Origin: Vibrio stylophorae
Lineage (GTDB): Bacteria > Pseudomonadota > Gammaproteobacteria > Enterobacterales > Vibrionaceae
Reading direction: 5' to 3'
DNA: 64,000 bases
Assembly (NCBI RefSeq): GCF_921293875.1
Contig: NZ_CAKLDI010000001.1
Span: 1,985,915 to 2,049,914, forward strand
Position 1 is the stretch's first letter; each line of letters begins with the position of its first letter. Made by a program: the position numbers and the translations under genes. Below, piece after piece: positions 1-8,786 of the stretch. The notes beneath the pieces were generated by a model. It saw nothing but the letters and a program-made list of their open reading frames with translations. It was not told the DNA's origin and did not search any database.

Positions 1-1
1 C

Positions 2-1498
2 ATTCAAATTGATGCCGATGGTCAGCATAATTTGGCCGACCTACCTGCCCTGCTCAGCGCCAGCGAGCAAGCGCCGCAAGCGCTCATATCAGGCAAACCC
101 ATTTATGACCAAAGTGTGCCCAAGGCGCGCCTTTACGGGCGTTATGTCACCCATGTCTGGGTCTGGATTGAAACCTTGGGGCTACATATTAAAGACAGTA
201 TGTGCGGCTTTCGCAGTTATCCGCTCAATGCATGTATAGCGGTGCTCAATCAGCGCAGCATTGGTCAGCGTATGGACTTTGATACCGAGCTGATGGTGCG
301 TCTCGATTGGCTCAATGTGCCCGTACGCTTTATTGATACCCGAGTTCATTACCCGCAAGATGGTTTGTCTCACTTTGATGCGCTGCGCGATAACTTGCGT
401 ATTAGCTGGATGCACACGAAATTGTGCTGCGGCATGTTGATTCGCGCGCCGCGCCTGATTGCCAGACATTTTCGCACGCCCAGCATTCGCTTACCGAAGC
501 CAAGCCCTGCGCCACAGCAGCCACAGCCCCCGCAACCACAGAGCACACAATCTCAAGCCACAGCGCAGCATTGGTCTGCCAAAAAAGAGAAAGGCAGCAT
601 CGCAGCGATGAAACTGTTGCTGTGGGTTTATCGTGTATTTGGTCGCGGATTATTTCGCGCCGTGCTCTATCCGGTCATTGGTTACTATCGACTGAGCGCG
701 CGATCGGCGCGTGAAGCATCACAAGATTACCTCAATCGATTACATCGGTTTAACCAAAGTGAAACAGATCGAAATAAACAAAAATTAACCACTTTTCGTC
801 ATCTTTTCAGCTACGGCGAAACAATGCTCGATAAATTGGCAGCTTGGGATGGTCAAATTGGTGAAAATGCACTGAAAATCCACGGATTAGAGCATTATAC
901 CCACCTCGCAGAAGCCAATCAGGGCATTGTTCTGCTCGGGGCTCACCATGGTAATTTAGAATTGTGTCGGGCCTTGAGTCACATTCATCCCGGCTTACGA
1001 ATCAATGCCTTGGTCTTTAGTGAGCACGCTCAGAAATTTAATGAGGTGATCACCTCAGTGAATCCAGATGCAGCGCTGAATCTGATTTCAGTCAATCATG
1101 TGGGACCTGAACTGGCCATGGCCTTGGAAGACAAAATTAAGCAAGGCGAATGGGTGGTGATCATGGCTGATCGCACCTCGACCACCAATGAAAGTCGGGT
1201 CATCTGGTCTGAATTTTTAGGTCAAGTCGCGCCCTTTCCACAGGGGCCATTTATCCTTGCCAGTTTGCTCAAATGCCCTGTGTATACCTTATTTGGGCTG
1301 CGTCAAGAGCAAGGCCGTGGATTTGATATCTACTTTGATCCACTGTTTGAATCGCTTGCGCTACCAAGGGCAACACGTCAAGCCGCGTTACAACAAGCGG
1401 TGGATGCATACGCCACGCGGTTGCAACACTACGTCCTAAAGGCGCCGTTGCAGTGGTTTAACTTTTTTAAATTTTGGCAATTAACAGAAAGGAAATAA
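2..1498 (+). CDS. apeJ: APE glycosyltransferase/acyltransferase fusion (5'-truncated)
   Basis: The reading frame is open from base 2, so the true start lies left of the window. It begins within a family-2 glycosyltransferase: the Asp-Ala-Asp-Gly-Gln-His motif (bases 11-28) is the nucleotide-sugar/metal site. After about 160 residues comes a Pro/Gln-rich linker (about bases 495-570), then a C-terminal LpxL/HtrB-like acyltransferase domain with a His-x4-Glu motif in GAHHGNLEL (about bases 936-962). Family knowledge: such fusions in aryl-polyene loci are thought to add a sugar and an acyl or polyene chain to the lipid anchor at the inner membrane. Only 3 bases separate it from the ammonia-lyase gene, so it is co-transcribed with the rest of the APE operon. 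The symbol follows the E. coli/Xenorhabdus ape order J to R. Confidence 0.85.
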   Translation: MQIDADGQHNLADLPALLSASEQAPQALISGKPIYDQSVPKARLYGRYVTHVWVWIETLGLHIKDSMCGFRSYPLNACIAVLNQRSIGQRMDFDTELMVRLDWLNVPVRFIDTRVHYPQDGLSHFDALRDNLRISWMHTKLCCGMLIRAPRLIARHFRTPSIRLPKPSPAPQQPQPPQPQSTQSQATAQHWSAKKEKGSIAAMKLLLWVYRVFGRGLFRAVLYPVIGYYRLSARSAREASQDYLNRLHRFNQSETDRNKQKLTTFRHLFSYGETMLDKLAAWDGQIGENALKIHGLEHYTHLAEANQGIVLLGAHHGNLELCRALSHIHPGLRINALVFSEHAQKFNEVITSVNPDAALNLISVNHVGPELAMALEDKIKQGEWVVIMADRTSTTNESRVIWSEFLGQVAPFPQGPFILASLLKCPVYTLFGLRQEQGRGFDIYFDPLFESLALPRATRQAALQQAVDAYATRLQHYVLKAPLQWFNFFKFWQLTERK

Positions 1499-1501
1499 TC
1501 C

Positions 1502-3049
1502 ATGAGCAGTTCTCAACATGCCCCGGTTATTTTTGGGAAACAACGCCTGACAATCGAAGATGTAGTAGAGATTGCCAAAGGTCAACGAAAAGCACAGCTA
1601 AACGACAGCAGTGAGTTTCAAAATAAAATTAACCGTGGTGTTGCGTTTCTTGAGACCCTATTGGACAAAGAAGGCGTCATTTATGGTGTAACCACTGGCT
1701 ATGGTGACTCCTGTACCGTTGCGATCCCAACCAGCCAAGTGCACGATTTACCCCTACACCTCACCCGTTTCCACGGTTGTGGTCTAGGCAATAACCTCAC
1801 TGAAGAGCAAAGCTTAGCTGTATTAGCAACGCGTCTTTGCTCGCTCTCACAGGGTATGTCAGGTGTAACTCCTGAGCTATTAAACCAGCTCGTCACCTTA
1901 ATTAATGAAGGCATTGCGCCGCGTATTCCTGAAGAAGGCTCTGTGGGTGCTAGTGGCGATTTAACCCCACTGTCTTACGTAGCTGCCGCGCTGATTGGTG
2001 AGCGCGAGTGTTACTACAAAGGTGAGCTACGCCCAACCGAATCTATTTTCGCAGAGCTTGGTATTCAGCCCATCAAATTGCAGCCAAAAGAAGGTCTGGC
2101 AATGATGAACGGCACCGCGGTGATGACCGGCCTTGCCTGTATTGCCTATAAGCGCGCTGAATATCTCGCTCAGCTTTGTACCCGTATTACGGCGATGGTG
2201 AGCGTGGGTATGCAAGGCAATGACTTCCATTTTGATGAGTCATTGTTTGCGGTGAAACCGCACCCAGGCCAGCAACAAATTGCAGCATGGCTACGCAAAG
2301 ATTTGGATGCAGAGCGTCCACCACGCAACAGTGATCGCCTTCAGGATCGCTACTCTTTGCGCTGCGCCCCACATGTGATCGGTGTTTTGCAAGATAGCTT
2401 GCCTTGGCTACGCCAACTCATTGAAAATGAGCTCAACAGTGCCAACGATAACCCAATTATCGATGGTGATAACGAGCGCGTACTTCACGGTGGTCACTTC
2501 TATGGCGGCCATATCGCCATGGCGATGGATACCCTGAAAACAGCCGTAGCGAACTTAGCCGATCTGTTGGATCGTCAAATGGCGCAGCTCATGGATTATA
2601 AATTTAACAACGGTTTGCCATATAACCTATCTGGCGCCAGCGGTGAAACGAAACCGATCAACCACGGCTTTAAAGCGGTGCAAATCGGGATTTCAGCATG
2701 GACTGCAGAAGCGCTCAAAGGCACCATGCCTGCCAGCGTGTTCTCTCGCTCAACCGAATGTCACAACCAAGACAAGGTGAGCATGGGGACCATTGCCTCA
2801 CGCGATTGCTTACGTGTGTTGCAACTGACCGAGCAAGTGACCGCTGCCAGCCTACTGGCTGCAACCCAAGCGATTCGCTTGCGTGAGCGTCAAGGTGAAT
2901 TGGATGCAAGTCAGCTTAGCGCAGGACTCAAATCCATGGTCGAAGCGATCAGCAGTGAATTCCCACTGGTTGAGACCGATCGTCCATTGGAAGCGGAATT
3001 GCGTTACTTTATTAGCGCGATTCAAACCGCGAAATGGAGTCTTTACTAA
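1502..3049 (+). CDS. aromatic amino acid / histidine ammonia-lyase of APE type
   Basis: A 515-residue MIO-dependent ammonia-lyase. The Ala-Ser-Gly triad that cyclises into the MIO cofactor is at residues 150-152 (GSVGASGDLTPLS), and the catalytic Tyr loop YGVTTGYG is at 61-68. Length matches the HAL/TAL family. The substrate-selectivity pair, Ser-His in HutH enzymes and His-Leu in bacterial tyrosine ammonia-lyase, reads Phe90-His91 here, so this is not ordinary HutH. No other hut genes are nearby and it sits between APE glycosyltransferase and thioesterase genes. Inference: it deaminates tyrosine (or another aromatic amino acid) to the cinnamic-type starter of the polyene. Start ATG follows an AGGAAA ribosome site. 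Substrate is not proven by sequence. Confidence 0.88.
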   Translation: MSSSQHAPVIFGKQRLTIEDVVEIAKGQRKAQLNDSSEFQNKINRGVAFLETLLDKEGVIYGVTTGYGDSCTVAIPTSQVHDLPLHLTRFHGCGLGNNLTEEQSLAVLATRLCSLSQGMSGVTPELLNQLVTLINEGIAPRIPEEGSVGASGDLTPLSYVAAALIGERECYYKGELRPTESIFAELGIQPIKLQPKEGLAMMNGTAVMTGLACIAYKRAEYLAQLCTRITAMVSVGMQGNDFHFDESLFAVKPHPGQQQIAAWLRKDLDAERPPRNSDRLQDRYSLRCAPHVIGVLQDSLPWLRQLIENELNSANDNPIIDGDNERVLHGGHFYGGHIAMAMDTLKTAVANLADLLDRQMAQLMDYKFNNGLPYNLSGASGETKPINHGFKAVQIGISAWTAEALKGTMPASVFSRSTECHNQDKVSMGTIASRDCLRVLQLTEQVTAASLLAATQAIRLRERQGELDASQLSAGLKSMVEAISSEFPLVETDRPLEAELRYFISAIQTAKWSLY

Positions 3050-3051
3050 CA

Positions 3052-3465
3052 ATGCCTATTCTCAGTGCCGAAGTGCAGTTTGTGGTGCCCTTTCAAGATG
3101 CCGACCCTATGGGCGTCGTGTGGCATGGCAATTATTTTCGTTACTTTGAAGAAGCACGTCGCGTATTGATGGACAAAATGGATTATGGATATCGCCAGAT
3201 GCAAGCATCTGGCTATCTATGGCCAATCATCGATACCCGCGTTAAATACGTGCGTTCTGTTCCTTTTGGCACGGAAATCCGTGTCACCGCCGATCTCACG
3301 GAGTGGGAAAATCGATTGCGAGTGGACTATCGCATTTATGACGCGCAGACAGGTCAGTGTCTCAATAAGGCGCATACACTTCAGGTCGCCGTGGAAGAAA
3401 AAACGGGGGAAATGTGTTTTATGTCGCCCGATGTTTTCCGTAAAAAATTGGAACCCTACCTATGA
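3052..3465 (+). CDS. apeK: APE acyl-CoA/ACP thioesterase, 4HBT hotdog family
   Basis: A 137-residue single hotdog-fold thioesterase. The N-terminal QDADPMGVVWHGNYFRYFE segment (residues about 15-33) is the 4-hydroxybenzoyl-CoA thioesterase signature, with Asp18 the likely catalytic residue. In APE pathways this enzyme is believed to release or proofread acyl chains on the carrier protein. I place the start at the ATG 2 bases after the lyase stop; an in-frame upstream ATG at 3034 lacks a ribosome site and would overlap the lyase. The 3' end overlaps the next gene by 4 bases (ATGA), showing translational coupling. Confidence 0.85.
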   Translation: MPILSAEVQFVVPFQDADPMGVVWHGNYFRYFEEARRVLMDKMDYGYRQMQASGYLWPIIDTRVKYVRSVPFGTEIRVTADLTEWENRLRVDYRIYDAQTGQCLNKAHTLQVAVEEKTGEMCFMSPDVFRKKLEPYL

Positions 3466-4118
3466 GACGTCTTTGCATTTGGCTTCTGAGTGTATGCATC
3501 TTGGCAGTAACCCCAGCGGTTGCTGCCAAGCCGCTTTCCAGCCCTGAACAAAATGATCCTAACGCCCCTTTCACCAGCCAAGCGCTGCAGCAGCAATTAA
3601 GTCGTTATTCGGTGATTCAAGGCGAATTTCGCCAAACCCGCCATTTAGCGCTCTTTTCCGAACCGCTTCAGTCTTCGGGCAATTTTTTAGTCGCGGCTGA
3701 ATATGGCTTAAATTGGCAGCAAACACGCCCCTTTGCGGTACAAGTGGTCCTCACCCAAGACCAATTATTACAACGCCTACCCGATGGCAGTGAAGAGCGA
3801 TTAGCCGCCCAAGATAACCCAGTAATTTTCCACTTTAGCCATCTATTCCTGTCGCTATTTCAAGGTCAAACTGACGCCCTTTCTGAACAGTTTGAGATGC
3901 AGCTTTCCGGCAATGCCGAGCAGTGGCAACTCACCCTAGTGCCCACCAGCGCACCGCTCAATCAAGTGTTTTCATCAATCAATCTCAAGGGTGGACAGTT
4001 TGTCAACCAACTGACCTTACAGGAGGTGCGCGGCGATCGCACCGTCATTGAATTTATTAACCAACGCACGGAGCCAGCAGTTTTAAGTGATGAAGAACGC
4101 GCTATTTTCAATCTCTAA
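3462..4118 (+). CDS. apeL: LolA-like outer-membrane lipoprotein carrier protein of APE locus
   Basis: A 218-residue periplasmic protein. Residues 1-22 form a signal peptide (charged MRR, hydrophobic core, Ala-x-Ala-type end). The following region has the LolA pattern: a helix ending in YSVIQGEFRQTRHL, then beta strands with Phe/Trp-rich turns such as SSGNFLVAAEYGLNWQ. LolA-like folds bind lipids in a half-barrel, so this protein probably ferries the polyene lipid or a lipoprotein across the periplasm. It overlaps the thioesterase gene by 4 bases and the exporter gene by 29 bases. It is not the housekeeping lolA, which normally sits beside ftsK. Confidence 0.8.
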   Translation: MRRLCIWLLSVCILAVTPAVAAKPLSSPEQNDPNAPFTSQALQQQLSRYSVIQGEFRQTRHLALFSEPLQSSGNFLVAAEYGLNWQQTRPFAVQVVLTQDQLLQRLPDGSEERLAAQDNPVIFHFSHLFLSLFQGQTDALSEQFEMQLSGNAEQWQLTLVPTSAPLNQVFSSINLKGGQFVNQLTLQEVRGDRTVIEFINQRTEPAVLSDEERAIFNL

Positions 4119-6504
4119 GCGGTTTTATTACTGGCTGGGTACGCTAGTCATCTTGCTCTGTTTGGCGGCAGTCCAATTCAGTCAAGGCGCAAAGATTCAA
4201 ACCAATATCATGGCCCTTTTGCCGCAGGATAAACAAAACCCAGCGGCTGAGATGGCCTTTGCTCGTTTTGCTGACAAACTCAGTAACCAAGTGATCTTCT
4301 TGGTTGGTCAGCAAGATCTAAAACAGGCTATTGCCGCTAGTGACGCCTTTGCCGCGCGCCTCAAACAATTTGATTGGCTCACCGATGTGCAAAGCGAAAT
4401 CGACAGCCAAACCCAAGCACAATGGGGCAAGCTGTTTTTCCCTTATCGCTACCAGCTGCTTACCAATGCACAGCGCGAACGTTTGGGCACGCATCCAGAA
4501 CAGCAACTGACGCGGGTGAAAACCGCGCTGTTTTCCCCTTTTGCCGGGGTCAGCAGCCAAGAGCTAAGCCAAGATCCCATGCTGCTGTTTCGCGAATTTA
4601 TCGGCCAGCTTGGCGCCCATGCGGGCAAGCTCAATTTAATCAACAGCCACTTAGTCGCCACCTCAGGGCAGCGTCACTACGTGCTGGTTCGCGCCAAACT
4701 CAAAGGGTCGGCTTACCAGCTCAGCATCCATCAACAAATTCCTGAGCTAAAGCGCGTCGAAAACGCGATTAATCAGCGATTTAATACCGAAATTTTGCGC
4801 CAAGGTGTGGTATTTTATGCCGCCCAAGGCACTGAAAGTGCGCAGCAAGAGATCTCTACCATCGGCTTGGGTTCACTGCTGGGCATTATTTTAATTCTGG
4901 TGTTGGTTTATCGCAGTGGCCGACCGCTATTTTTAGCCCTGCTATCGGTGTGTGTCGGCTTATTACTGGCCTATGTCTCTACCCGCTGGGTATTTGGCGA
5001 AGTGCATCTCTTTAGTTTGATTTTTGGTGCTAGCTTAACGGGCGTCTCCATCGACTACGCCTTTCATTACCTCACCGAACGCCAAGCCATGGCGGATAAA
5101 TGGGACAGTGACCAGGGGCTACGCATGCTGATGCCAGCCATTACTTTGGGACTTTTGACCAGCGTCATTGGTTATTTGGGCCTGCTCTCTGCGCCTTTCC
5201 CTGGCCTGCAGCAGCTCGCGCTATTTTCCACCATGGGGCTCATTGGCGCCTTTTTTACCGTGGTGTGCGCTTATCCCTATCTCACTCAAGCGCCGAGCAG
5301 CAAAGGCTTGTCGGCACGAACCCAAGTACCTGTCAATTTATGGCTACAATTTTGGCGCTGGCGTGCCGTGCGCATTTTACTGCCGGTTTGCATGCTTGGA
5401 TTTAGTTTATGGGGACTCTTTCATGCCAGCTACAACGATGATATTCGCCTATTGCAAAGCCTACCGAGCGATTTGCAATACCAAGAAAAACGCATGGGCG
5501 AGATCATGGGGCAAAGCACCAGTCCGCAATTTTTACTGATTCAGGGCCAAAATGCCGAGGAAGTATTACAGCTACAAGAGCGTCTACTCCCAGAGCTAGA
5601 TCAGCTTGTTCAAGATCATGTCATTTCTGGCTATCAAGCCTTGGCAAGCTACTTGCCTTCGCAAGCAAAGCAAAAACAAAATTTTGCCTTGGTACAAAAA
5701 CTCTACCTCTATCAGGGACCGCAGTTAGCGCGTCAGCTGGGGATGAGCTTTAATACCCAGATCCAAAATGATGCCTATACGCCACTGACCCTTGCCACGG
5801 TACTGTCTCAGGATCGTCTCGATCTGCTATCAACGCTTTGGCTCGGCGAAATTGATGGTCAAGCCAGCGCACTGATTTTGCTCAACGGCCTCACCGATGC
5901 GCAGCCACTGCAAACCTTAGCGAACCAATACAACGCGGTGCAATATCTCGACAAAGCCGACCAGGTTTCCGAGATATTAAAGGTCTATCGTCACCATGTG
6001 GCTGAGCTCATCATCATTGCCTATGGCCTGATTGCCCTGCTGCTTTTGTGGCGCTATGGCATTCGCCGCGCTTTAGTTTTGATGCTACCGCCAGTTACCG
6101 CAGGTTTAGTTGGTCTTGCCTGTGTGGCGCTCAGCGGTTATGCGCTCAACTTATTTAACCTGCTCGCGATTATTTTGGTGCTCGGCATTGGTATTGATTA
6201 CACCCTATTCTTTGCCGAGCAAGAACGCCAGAAGCACCAGCTCCCCCATGCGACACTCTTAGCGGTAACGCTGTCTGCGCTCACCACTATTTTGTCCTTT
6301 GGTTTACTGTCACTCAGTCAAACCCATGCCATTCATAGTTTTGGTATCACTGTCTTTACCGGTATAGCCACCGCTTGGTTGCTATCGCCCTTGGCGCTTC
6401 GCCAAGTCCGCCGCGGCACCATTCACCAAGAGATGACAACGGCGCAGTCAACGCAAGTGAACCCGTCACAAAGCGCAAAGCAGGAGCCCAACCATGATCA
6501 CTAA
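4090..6504 (+). CDS. apeM: MMPL/RND-family exporter of APE locus
   Basis: A large inner-membrane protein (804 residues from the ATG at 4090; a GTG lies one codon earlier). It has the two-fold RND layout: one N-terminal membrane segment, a periplasmic domain of about 230 residues, five or six segments (about residues 255-400), a second segment plus periplasmic domain, and a final block of segments (about 640-775). Both membrane blocks carry the conserved motif with an acidic residue in the helix, GVSIDYAFHY and GIGIDYTLFF. Family knowledge: MMPL proteins move lipids or glycolipids with proton motive force, so this one likely exports the polyene lipid. It ends inside the next gene. Confidence 0.85.
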   Translation: MKNALFSISKRFYYWLGTLVILLCLAAVQFSQGAKIQTNIMALLPQDKQNPAAEMAFARFADKLSNQVIFLVGQQDLKQAIAASDAFAARLKQFDWLTDVQSEIDSQTQAQWGKLFFPYRYQLLTNAQRERLGTHPEQQLTRVKTALFSPFAGVSSQELSQDPMLLFREFIGQLGAHAGKLNLINSHLVATSGQRHYVLVRAKLKGSAYQLSIHQQIPELKRVENAINQRFNTEILRQGVVFYAAQGTESAQQEISTIGLGSLLGIILILVLVYRSGRPLFLALLSVCVGLLLAYVSTRWVFGEVHLFSLIFGASLTGVSIDYAFHYLTERQAMADKWDSDQGLRMLMPAITLGLLTSVIGYLGLLSAPFPGLQQLALFSTMGLIGAFFTVVCAYPYLTQAPSSKGLSARTQVPVNLWLQFWRWRAVRILLPVCMLGFSLWGLFHASYNDDIRLLQSLPSDLQYQEKRMGEIMGQSTSPQFLLIQGQNAEEVLQLQERLLPELDQLVQDHVISGYQALASYLPSQAKQKQNFALVQKLYLYQGPQLARQLGMSFNTQIQNDAYTPLTLATVLSQDRLDLLSTLWLGEIDGQASALILLNGLTDAQPLQTLANQYNAVQYLDKADQVSEILKVYRHHVAELIIIAYGLIALLLLWRYGIRRALVLMLPPVTAGLVGLACVALSGYALNLFNLLAIILVLGIGIDYTLFFAEQERQKHQLPHATLLAVTLSALTTILSFGLLSLSQTHAIHSFGITVFTGIATAWLLSPLALRQVRRGTIHQEMTTAQSTQVNPSQSAKQEPNHDH

Positions 6505-7105
6505 TCGCATCACCGCGAATCTGATAACCACAATGCGACGTGTGGTTATCCTTCTCGCCGTGACCAGTATACTTTCAAGCTGCGCCTTGATGCGTCCGCG
6601 TCCTGCCTATCTTGCTGAAGATTTAGTGTATCCCGCACCCAGTGCGCTGGGGCAATCGCTGATGGTCAGCCAACTTATTGAAGTGCAATGGCAGGGACAA
6701 AAACGAGTGCTACCCGCACAACTTGAAGTGACAGCGCAAGGTGTGGCGCTTGCTGGTTTTTCCAGCTGGGGCACACGTCTATTCGGCTTAAGCTACGATG
6801 GCCAGAAAATCACACATGACAGCATTGCGGGTGCAGAGCTGCCCGACCCTAAATATGTGTTGTTTGATTTAATGCTCGCCCTTTGGCCACTTGACGCATG
6901 GCAACACACCTTTGCCAACAGCGCCCATTTTAAAGATTGGCGGCTTGTGGATAGCGGCAAGCAACGCCAGCTCTTTGATGCCAAGGGCACACTGATTACC
7001 ACCATTGATTATCAAACCCAGCCGCCACTTCAGGGCACTATCACCCTGACCCAACATCAGCTGGGCTATCAAATTCAAATTCAAACTTTGACCGAGGATG
7101 CATGA
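6494..7105 (+). CDS. apeN: DUF3261 lipoprotein of APE locus
   Basis: A 203-residue predicted lipoprotein. The lipobox is Leu-Ser-Ser-Cys after a hydrophobic stretch starting at MRRVVILL. An ATG at 6533 would give a more typical 16-residue signal peptide than the ATG at 6494, so the true start may be 6533. The mature part is beta-rich with aromatic residues and fits DUF3261, a family found in APE clusters, with presumed placement in the outer membrane as a partner of the LolA-like carrier. It overlaps the exporter gene by 11 bases and the ketosynthase gene by 4 bases. Molecular role unknown. Confidence 0.75.
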   Translation: MITNRITANLITTMRRVVILLAVTSILSSCALMRPRPAYLAEDLVYPAPSALGQSLMVSQLIEVQWQGQKRVLPAQLEVTAQGVALAGFSSWGTRLFGLSYDGQKITHDSIAGAELPDPKYVLFDLMLALWPLDAWQHTFANSAHFKDWRLVDSGKQRQLFDAKGTLITTIDYQTQPPLQGTITLTQHQLGYQIQIQTLTEDA

Positions 7106-8328
7106 TGACTGACAGCGTTTCTACCGACATTCAACGCGCCCAACCTTGCTATATTCAGGCCTGCGGCTTGCTTTCTGCCCTTGGTCATGATGAACAGAGC
7201 ACGGTTGCTGCGCTCAAGAAAAACCAAAGCCCCGGCATGGTTTCCGTTTATGACCAGCTAAACAATGGTAAACCCACCGTTGTGGGTGCCATTCATGAAG
7301 AGCTTCAATCCCTTGAACATCTCCCTGTGGAATATCGCTCACGCAACAACCAACTGATTGCCACAGCACTATCGCAAATTGCCCCGCAAGTACAAGCCGC
7401 TGTCAGCCAGTTTGGCCCTGATCGCGTTGCCGTTGTGGCTGGCACCAGCACCTCAGGTATCAACCGCAGTAGTGAAGCGCTTCAATATATGGAAGTGCAC
7501 GGCGAACTGCCGGAAGATTTTCACTACCACCAGCAAGAAACCGCCGCGCCCAGCGATTTTGTTAGCTACGTATTGCGCCTTGAAGGGCCAAGCTATACGG
7601 TTTCCACCGCCTGCTCCTCCAGCGCCCGCGCCATGATGAGCGCGCAAATGTTGCTAGAAAGCCATCTGGTTGATGCGGTTTTAGTGGTGGGTGCCGACAC
7701 CCTCTGCCCGCTCACCCTCAATGGTTTTAACTGCCTTGAAGCGCTCTCCTTTGAGCCATGCTTGCCCTTTAGCGTCAATCGCAGCGGCATTAATATTGGT
7801 GAGGCAGTGAGTGTGATGCTGCTGGGTCGCGATAAACCTGAACATGGCCCTGTCATTGCCTTATTAGGCGCGGGTGCAAGCTCTGATGCACACCATATCT
7901 CCGCACCTCATCCTGAAGGCGAGGGGGCGATTCGTGCCATGCAATGTGCCCTCGACCAAGCGGGCTTAACCGTTGAGGATATTGGCTATATCAATGCCCA
8001 TGGTACGGCCACGCCACTCAATGACGCCATGGAGTCAAAAGCCATTTATCAGCTATTTGCAGATAAAGTGCCGGTGAGCTCAACCAAGCCACTCACCGGT
8101 CATACCCTTGGTGCAGCCGGCGCCATCGAAGCGGCGATTAGCTACTTGGTGCTCAAACATCAACTGACACCACCAGCGCAGCTCAATGATGGTCAGCGCG
8201 ATCCTGAGATTGCACCGATTTTGCTTCAGCAGCAGCAACCTTTGGCCAAGCCACGCATTTTAAGTAACTCCTTTGCCTTTGGTGGCAACAATATGAGCTT
8301 GATTTTGGGCCGTGAGGATCGCGCATGA
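7102..8328 (+). CDS. apeO: beta-ketoacyl-ACP synthase of APE locus
   Basis: A 408-residue ketosynthase of FabF/FabB fold. The nucleophile Cys171 lies in STACSSSAR, and His300 (INAHGTATPLND) and His334 (LTGHTLGAAG) complete the Cys-His-His set, so the enzyme should be able to condense malonyl-ACP with the growing polyene. In the E. coli/Xenorhabdus system ApeO works with a second ketosynthase-like subunit encoded upstream, outside this window. It starts at ATG 7102 in a 4-base overlap with the lipoprotein gene and overlaps the dehydratase gene by 4 bases. Confidence 0.85.
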   Translation: MMTDSVSTDIQRAQPCYIQACGLLSALGHDEQSTVAALKKNQSPGMVSVYDQLNNGKPTVVGAIHEELQSLEHLPVEYRSRNNQLIATALSQIAPQVQAAVSQFGPDRVAVVAGTSTSGINRSSEALQYMEVHGELPEDFHYHQQETAAPSDFVSYVLRLEGPSYTVSTACSSSARAMMSAQMLLESHLVDAVLVVGADTLCPLTLNGFNCLEALSFEPCLPFSVNRSGINIGEAVSVMLLGRDKPEHGPVIALLGAGASSDAHHISAPHPEGEGAIRAMQCALDQAGLTVEDIGYINAHGTATPLNDAMESKAIYQLFADKVPVSSTKPLTGHTLGAAGAIEAAISYLVLKHQLTPPAQLNDGQRDPEIAPILLQQQQPLAKPRILSNSFAFGGNNMSLILGREDRA

Positions 8329-8786
8329 ATGAAATTGAATACTTAGAGCATCTACTACCCCATCGCGCGCCAATGATGCTCCTGAGCCGAGTCATCGCCA
8401 TTGGCGAAGAAACCGCGCATTGCCAAGTGGATATCAGCACCGACCATTTTTTCTATGATACCGCCAGCCAGGGCGTGGGCGCTTGGGTTGGCATTGAATT
8501 TATGGCGCAAACCGTGGGCTGTTGGTCGGGCTATCAAGCGCGGCAAAAATCACAGGTACCACCCATGGGGTTTTTGCTTGGTACGCGCAAATTTAGCAGC
8601 ACGATCAGCCAGTTTAGTGCCGGCATGACGCTTGATATTCATGGTGAAAAAGTTTTAGAAAATAACGGTATGAGCGCCTTTACCTGTCGCATCGAGCATC
8701 AGGGCGAAGTGCTTGCTCACTGCCAACTTAACGCATTTATTCCGCCGCAGGCGTCACTGGCGGCGATGACTCAGGAGACAAATTGA
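8325..8786 (+). CDS. apeP: hotdog dehydratase-like subunit of APE locus
   Basis: A 153-residue FabA/FabZ-type hotdog protein with the N-terminal LLPHRAPMMLLSRV segment and the central helix WVGIEFMAQTVG, where Glu58 aligns with the catalytic acid of FabZ. The stretch that in FabZ holds the catalytic His (Gly-His-Phe-Pro-Gly) reads DTASQGVGAWVG here and has no His. Inference: it may need a partner subunit (ApeI, outside the window) to form a complete active site, which fits the described ApeI:ApeP heterodimer. It shares 4 bases with the ketosynthase gene and 1 base with the reductase gene. Confidence 0.78.
   Translation: MNEIEYLEHLLPHRAPMMLLSRVIAIGEETAHCQVDISTDHFFYDTASQGVGAWVGIEFMAQTVGCWSGYQARQKSQVPPMGFLLGTRKFSSTISQFSAGMTLDIHGEKVLENNGMSAFTCRIEHQGEVLAHCQLNAFIPPQASLAAMTQETN

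Noticed and set aside
424-714. 96-codon plus-strand frame inside the glycosyltransferase gene, and other alternative frames in large genes
   Set aside because: Shadows of the coding frame; no ribosome sites and no recognisable protein features.
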